Assembly: GCA_039192165.1 (NCBI GenBank)
Contig: JBCCXD010000008.1
Span: 120,823-184,822, forward strand
Direction of reading: 5' to 3'
Length of the DNA stretch: 64,000 bases
Origin: Dinoroseobacter sp039192165
GTDB lineage: Bacteria > Pseudomonadota > Alphaproteobacteria > Rhodobacterales > Rhodobacteraceae
Notes under the pieces: generated by a model
The model's database searches: none
Seen by the model: only the letters and a program-made list of their open reading frames with translations
What the model was told of the DNA's origin: nothing
Made by a program: the position numbers and the translations under genes
Part shown: positions 59,538 to 64,000 of the stretch, one piece after another
Numbering within the stretch: position 1 is the stretch's first letter
Layout of the letters: the number at the start of each line of letters is the position of its first letter

Positions 59538-62500
59538 TTACGATAAGATAAGGGTATCGTCGGCAATCAGGTCAGAAACGCTTGCATCCAAAAAGGTTAT
59601 GGTTTGGCCGGCGTCGCTGAACACTGCATCACCGCCCACTTGCGAGAAACGCGCGGCGGCTTCGCCGATGCTGCCATACCCGGAATTCTCGATGACGATG
59701 AAATCCCAGGCTTCGAAGTCAACGACCGTGGTGTCGAAACTCGAATTGCCGTCGAATTTGAAGTAATCCGCACCGATGCCCCCGATCAGGACGTTGCTGC
59801 CTGCTCCCCCGTCGAGTTCATCTGAAAATGAAAGAAGCGCATCGCTGCGCATGAAAGTTTTGAGCTCGGCGGTTGTCAGCGTGATGAATTCAGCACTGTC
59901 TGCAAGGCCCAGAACAACCTCGTTGCGGCTCATGCCGGCATCCAGTTCCCCGACCCAATAGGATAAACCGTCGGCACCCGGCTCCCGACCCAGCACGTTG
60001 TTATAGAGCAAGGACACAAACTGTGCGTTGTCAGTAGCGCCATAATTGCTCTGGAACTCTGCGGAACTCACAAATCCCGAAACGGCTTCATGTTTTGACA
60101 TGCCGTTCGCCAAGGCTCCTGTCCAGTAGTCAACACCCGCTGTGTCCGGGTCCCGGTCCAGTGTTGCGTGATAAAGCCGGAAGACATCGTCCGAGAATCC
60201 TCCCTGCACAGCGTCGGTCGAGAACGCAAGGGCAGGTATCGCCGTATTGGCTTTGAATTCCGGGCTCTCGATAAAGCTGAGAACGACATCCGAACGGCTC
60301 ATTCCGGAGTCGAGAAGCCCGGTCCAGTAGGGCAAAGCACCCGGGTCTGGAGCCCGCTCAAGGACATTATTGTAGAGCAATGTCACGAACTGAGCATTGT
60401 CGGTCGCCCCGTAGTTCGTCTGAAACTCGGGCGCGTCCATGAAGCCTATGACCGCTTGCCCGAGATCCATCGACCCGTTTTCGAGCACGTTGGTCCAGTA
60501 AGTGTGGCCTAATCCGTCGGGTGCGCGGTCGAGTGTCGCCTGATACAGCCGGAAAACCTGCTCCGAGTATTGATCACGGTCAACTGCACCGTTTTCCCCA
60601 TAGAGAGTATCACTGCCCGCCCCCCCGAACAGCCTGTCGCCTCCTTGCCCTCCGGCAAGATAATCCGCGTCGGCGCCGCCAAAGAGCGTATCGTTTCCAC
60701 TGCCGCCGAAAATGTCATCCTGTCCAGAACCGCCGTAGATCTGGTCATCTCCCTGACCTCCGTCGATGTTGTCGCCCCCGTCAAGACCGTAAACTAAGTC
60801 AGATTCAGCGTAGCCAACAATTGTATCATCCCCGGCGCCACCATTCAGAATAGAGCTGGGGATTTGCAGCGCCGTAATTGTTTCGCCGCCAGAGAACTCA
60901 AAGAGATCAAATGTATCTGTCCCTGAAATATCAAAATGCTCAATTATCCTAATCTGTTCGCCATTTAACAGAGTAAGAACAAGATCATCGCCCCACCTTG
61001 CGAAGACGGTGTCTGTAAAGACTGCATCAGTGAAGATAAGCTTATCACCGTCGCTTCGATGGTCGAGGATCGTGTAGGATCCATCACCTTGAGTGTGATA
61101 GTATGTCTCCGAGAGGATGCTTCCGACAACCGTTCCTGTAGCCTTCATGTCGGAAACAATGCGATTAGCCAGATCAACTCCTTCTACCGACGAGCCGTCC
61201 GCGAACGCGACTTCATCCAACCGATACGTGTCAGCACTGTCAAAGTGCTGATCAACGGTGATAACTTCGCCATTTGCAAAGGAAATCGTCATATCATCGC
61301 CAGAGCGGCCAAACGTTGCTTCAGAGGCTGTAACATCAGCGAAGACAAGTTTGCCGGTTTCGCTTCGGTAATCACGAACGATATCAGACCCATCGCCCAA
61401 GCTATACAGGTAGATATTTTCACCGCGACCGCCGATCAAAGTGTCATTCCCAGCGTTTCCAATCAACAATGAATCTGCATAGCTTTCGGTGTTGCCGAGA
61501 GTCTCGGAAAGCGCATCCCCGAAAAGGTAGCCTCCAGACGAAAGATCAGAGACGGTCGCCGCAACCATTTGCGCGGACTGGCCTCCGTCTGAACTCGCGG
61601 CTTGCTGCAAGGCAATCATAAACGCTGAGGTATCTGCCGATGTACCGACTGCGGTCAAATGAAGAGTAAGCGCTGCATCGGCGACGCTCATTGTTCCCGC
61701 ATCAACCAGTGCAAACAAGGACTCGGAAATCGTTTGGACGTCTGATAAATCCCCAGCTAGCGAATGCAGCGGGTTTTGGTAAACCAGCGCTTCGTAAGTC
61801 CCCCCATCCGATGAGTTTAAAAGTGCGTTGGAAACTGCAGTTTGACTCAAGAATTGGAGCGCGAGAGAGGCAGTGAAGGCGCCAAAACCCTCATCAAAAT
61901 CAGCCGCAGCCCAGTGTTCGGGGTTAGGCGACCCGTCGGCCATTACGAAGTCTTGACCGAAGATAACTTCAAGCATCTCGAGGCTTTGAGCGTTTACATG
62001 GTCACCCCTGCTGTCCGACGCTACGTTTTCCACTCCTGCCCATCGGTACAAGAAATCCTCAAAATCGGCGAGAAAACCCGAAATATTACCGGAACTTGCC
62101 TTGGCAACTAGGTCGAGAGCGTCCTGACGCAGAACAGAATCTCTGGTGGTCGCCGCAGTAATAGAACTCACCTCACCCATTCCCGAAAGGCGTGGTAATA
62201 CGACAGAGTCTTGATGGTATTCGAAACCGTTTGGCAGTATTTCCTTGGTGTCGATCAAGCTTGTTTCAAAGAAAGCATCAACAATCGCCGAGGTAACTCC
62301 AGCAGATGTGGAAAAAGTACTTTCCCAAAGGATATCATTTCCAGCGATTTGATAGTTTGAAGCTGTTGCAGCCAAGGAAATCTCTATGATCCCGAAATCT
62401 GTCAGAGACTTCAACTCGTCTGTCTGACTGACGCCGTCTCCGTTCAAGTCAGTCCAAACTATTAGTTCTTGATAAACTGCGTCGGACGTATCGATCACTC

Positions 62501-63425
62501 CATCGGCATTCAGGTCATGTGCATCCAGTGCCAAAAACCCGTGCGCATAACCTGTTTGATCACCAAATACTTCAGAACCATTGTTGATATAACCGTCGCC
62601 GTTCAGGTCGATTGCCAAGACGCCATCGTCGGGAGCCACCCAGCCCGATAATTCAGCAAATCCATTTATATCTAAATCAAAATAAGCGCTGGAAGTACTC
62701 AGGCTAGTCAGTTCAACCCCATCTCCGTCCAAATCCAATACAAGAGGAGAGGGCTTCGGCATAATGAAATATATGAGAAGTTCGCCTAGATACTTCATTA
62801 TGTCGATTGGATGAGGTCCAGGCTTGACTTCGATATAGACATGGTCTGGGATATCCGCAGTTTCATGACCAACAGGATAAGCCTCAAATGCATTGAAGTC
62901 TGGGACTGTTACCGGTGGCAATCCAAGCTCATCCGCAATTCTCTCCATCTCATTGACTGTCGCTTTCGCACTGGTATTTGAATTTTGCACTGGGTCAGAA
63001 CCAAAAGGCGGTGTGTCAAAGTAAGGAGCCGTGTACTGAGCTTTTGGCGGAATAGAATATGGTGAGTCGGAATCTGGCGACTTGATTCCATCATTGGCGG
63101 CTGTCACTAAGCCTTCTGCCTCAGGATATGTCATATATGGGGTTATTTGCACCTGATCTACGAGAACTTTGCCTTCCAGACCGCCAGGCGTGAGTTGTCC
63201 CGGTGATAGTCTTACCCCATCGTTGAGCAAAGCTGATAAGAATGCATCATTGTCCCCCGGAAGATTAATTACTCCGTCTGGGCCTTCTGGCCCGCCATCC
63301 AAATGCGCTACGATTTCGTTTGTTCGTGAGTCGACAATACTAATTCCGGCGTGCCCGTGCCCCGCGTTTAAACCGTCTGAAGGAACGTACCAAGTATGCA
63401 CTTGAACGTAAAAGTAATCAGCCAT
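59538..63425 (-). CDS. Large RTX protein with FrpC-like module and DUF4214 repeats
   Basis: This 1295-residue protein has no signal peptide, consistent with type I secretion (no such transporter is in the window). Order: an N-terminal ~190-residue domain with HGHAGISIVDS (~23-33) and QNSNTSAKATVNEM (~147-160); an FrpC/self-processing-like EF-hand module PLVLDLDGDGVEL to DLNGDGVSQTDEL (~227-338); a helical region (~400-640); two calcium-binding-related repeats (SLGDGSDIVRDY at ~675, QGDGSYTILDHR at ~779); RTX nonapeptides (~860-945); four DUF4214 units in two pairs (~950-1195, with a repeated NYGATDNAQFV); a last RTX piece; and a C-terminal VSDLIADDTLIL. It follows the 185-residue gene by one base. 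Confidence 0.88.
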   Translation of the reverse strand: MADYFYVQVHTWYVPSDGLNAGHGHAGISIVDSRTNEIVAHLDGGPEGPDGVINLPGDNDAFLSALLNDGVRLSPGQLTPGGLEGKVLVDQVQITPYMTYPEAEGLVTAANDGIKSPDSDSPYSIPPKAQYTAPYFDTPPFGSDPVQNSNTSAKATVNEMERIADELGLPPVTVPDFNAFEAYPVGHETADIPDHVYIEVKPGPHPIDIMKYLGELLIYFIMPKPSPLVLDLDGDGVELTSLSTSSAYFDLDINGFAELSGWVAPDDGVLAIDLNGDGYINNGSEVFGDQTGYAHGFLALDAHDLNADGVIDTSDAVYQELIVWTDLNGDGVSQTDELKSLTDFGIIEISLAATASNYQIAGNDILWESTFSTSAGVTSAIVDAFFETSLIDTKEILPNGFEYHQDSVVLPRLSGMGEVSSITAATTRDSVLRQDALDLVAKASSGNISGFLADFEDFLYRWAGVENVASDSRGDHVNAQSLEMLEVIFGQDFVMADGSPNPEHWAAADFDEGFGAFTASLALQFLSQTAVSNALLNSSDGGTYEALVYQNPLHSLAGDLSDVQTISESLFALVDAGTMSVADAALTLHLTAVGTSADTSAFMIALQQAASSDGGQSAQMVAATVSDLSSGGYLFGDALSETLGNTESYADSLLIGNAGNDTLIGGRGENIYLYSLGDGSDIVRDYRSETGKLVFADVTASEATFGRSGDDMTISFANGEVITVDQHFDSADTYRLDEVAFADGSSVEGVDLANRIVSDMKATGTVVGSILSETYYHTQGDGSYTILDHRSDGDKLIFTDAVFTDTVFARWGDDLVLTLLNGEQIRIIEHFDISGTDTFDLFEFSGGETITALQIPSSILNGGAGDDTIVGYAESDLVYGLDGGDNIDGGQGDDQIYGGSGQDDIFGGSGNDTLFGGADADYLAGGQGGDRLFGGAGSDTLYGENGAVDRDQYSEQVFRLYQATLDRAPDGLGHTYWTNVLENGSMDLGQAVIGFMDAPEFQTNYGATDNAQFVTLLYNNVLERAPDPGALPYWTGLLDSGMSRSDVVLSFIESPEFKANTAIPALAFSTDAVQGGFSDDVFRLYHATLDRDPDTAGVDYWTGALANGMSKHEAVSGFVSSAEFQSNYGATDNAQFVSLLYNNVLGREPGADGLSYWVGELDAGMSRNEVVLGLADSAEFITLTTAELKTFMRSDALLSFSDELDGGAGSNVLIGGIGADYFKFDGNSSFDTTVVDFEAWDFIVIENSGYGSIGEAAARFSQVGGDAVFSDAGQTITFLDASVSDLIADDTLILS

Positions 63426-63426
63426 T

Positions 63427-63984
63427 TTACTTTGCTCCGAATTGTTTGCACGCTTCTAGTGAGTCAGATAAAGACACATAGTTGATGTAAAGTACGCCGT
63501 TTGCGAATAAAACACCTTCGAACGCAAGTGCATTCCGAAAATTATCAGCGTCAACGCTCTCTGAGTTATTTGAACGCACTAAGACATTCGACATGCTGCC
63601 CTTATCTACAGTTGAAAGCACGGAATCGCTTGGAAGAGCTTCACGCATTACATTCGTGTAATCATCGTAAATACTCTCCACAATGCCAGCGGTGGACATT
63701 CGAAAATTTGCCTCAACAGCTACCTCAGAAGTTTCACAACTCCTAAAGCCGGTGAAGGTCATTCCCAAAACCCGTTCGGATTTATTCGGATTGTCTCGGG
63801 AAGGAGGGATGTTTGTTACTGTCGTTCGAATGTGTTGTAAGGAATGGCAAAACGTACTTTTTTCAAGATCTATGCATTCGGCCTTAGAGCTGGAGCTAAG
63901 AGCGTCAGACATAGCAAAGGGAGAAAACAGAAAAGCTAACGAAGTACATAGTTTCCAGACCAAAGAGGGTGAAAAATTTCTCAT
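63427..63984 (-). CDS. Exported protein upstream of the RTX gene
   Basis: This 185-residue product starts MRNFSPSLVWKLCTSLAFLF, with a signal peptide to about residue 30 (SPFAMSDALS). It has four Cys after that (ECIDL, FCHSL, SCETS, EACKQ) which may form disulfides. I recognise no family. It lies directly upstream of the RTX gene (1-nt gap), so the pair form an operon. Its place resembles frpD beside frpC in Neisseria, but the sequence likeness is not established. Confidence 0.8.
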   Translation of the reverse strand: MRNFSPSLVWKLCTSLAFLFSPFAMSDALSSSSKAECIDLEKSTFCHSLQHIRTTVTNIPPSRDNPNKSERVLGMTFTGFRSCETSEVAVEANFRMSTAGIVESIYDDYTNVMREALPSDSVLSTVDKGSMSNVLVRSNNSESVDADNFRNALAFEGVLFANGVLYINYVSLSDSLEACKQFGAK

Positions 63985-64000
63985 TTCTTCAAGCCTGAAA

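Noticed and set aside
55841..64000. Intact prophage or integrative element
   Set aside because: No integrase, capsid, terminase or direct repeat of the tRNA end was found in the window.
1..64000. CRISPR array or insertion sequence
   Set aside because: I saw no regularly spaced repeats and no transposase frame.

Overview
The window looks like the chromosome of a marine alphaproteobacterium of the Rhodobacterales (Roseobacter/Rhodobacter group). The evidence is the gene order sucC-mdh-mcl2-nnrU-DUF1737-mch beside sdhCDAB, the ethylmalonyl-CoA pathway genes ecm and ccr, a luxR-luxI pair, and regulatory motifs typical of that order (CtrA boxes and a PpsR/CrtJ-type site pair). Gene density is high and most operons are tight. 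No rRNA, CRISPR array or intact insertion sequence is visible. One tRNA is present.

Layout. 1-11.4 kb: TCA cycle and ethylmalonyl-CoA pathway (sucC, mdh, mcl2, mch, sdhC-D-A-GT25-sdhB) with two c-type cytochromes. 11.4-19.3 kb: aldo/keto reductase, deoD, two exported hypotheticals, then ecm / acyltransferase / ccr. 19.5-21.2 kb: quorum sensing (small ORF, luxR, luxI) behind a CtrA box. 21.2-25.2 kb: RecD-like helicase, SDR, TIGR02186 protein and TauE/SafE exporter. 25.3-30 kb: BMP-type nucleoside ABC importer. 30.2-46.8 kb: housekeeping genes (rimI, tsaB, Nfu, usp, trpS, a rhomboid-like protein, murJ, glnD, LppC-like lipoprotein, rsmI, yraN, gshB, comM, hemE, hemC). 46.9-49.7 kb: an esterase, an alpha/beta hydrolase and a haloacid-dehalogenase-like enzyme. 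49.8-55.3 kb: urtABCDE urea importer. 55.8-64 kb: a tRNA with CAT anticodon, then a patchy, more AT-rich stretch with a ParB-like fragment, an XRE regulator with an operator pair, a frameshifted small gene, a RusA-like protein, and a two-gene unit of an exported protein plus a 1295-residue RTX protein.

How it fits together. Acetyl-CoA assimilation through crotonyl-CoA (ccr, ecm, mch, mcl2) feeds malate and succinyl-CoA into sucC, mdh and sdh. The strongest regulatory signal is the palindrome TGTGATCACA. It occurs as a pair with identical 21-bp spacing upstream of both sucC and sdhC, and once more at the sdhD stop codon, which suggests one repressor or activator for these TCA genes. Separately, TTAA-N7-TTAA (CtrA) boxes sit in front of luxR and comM, and TGTC-N10-GAC(A/T) (PpsR/CrtJ-like) sites sit between the divergent hemE and hemC genes. 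The last signal suggests a lineage with photosynthesis regulation. All assignments were made by reading the sequence. No database search was run.
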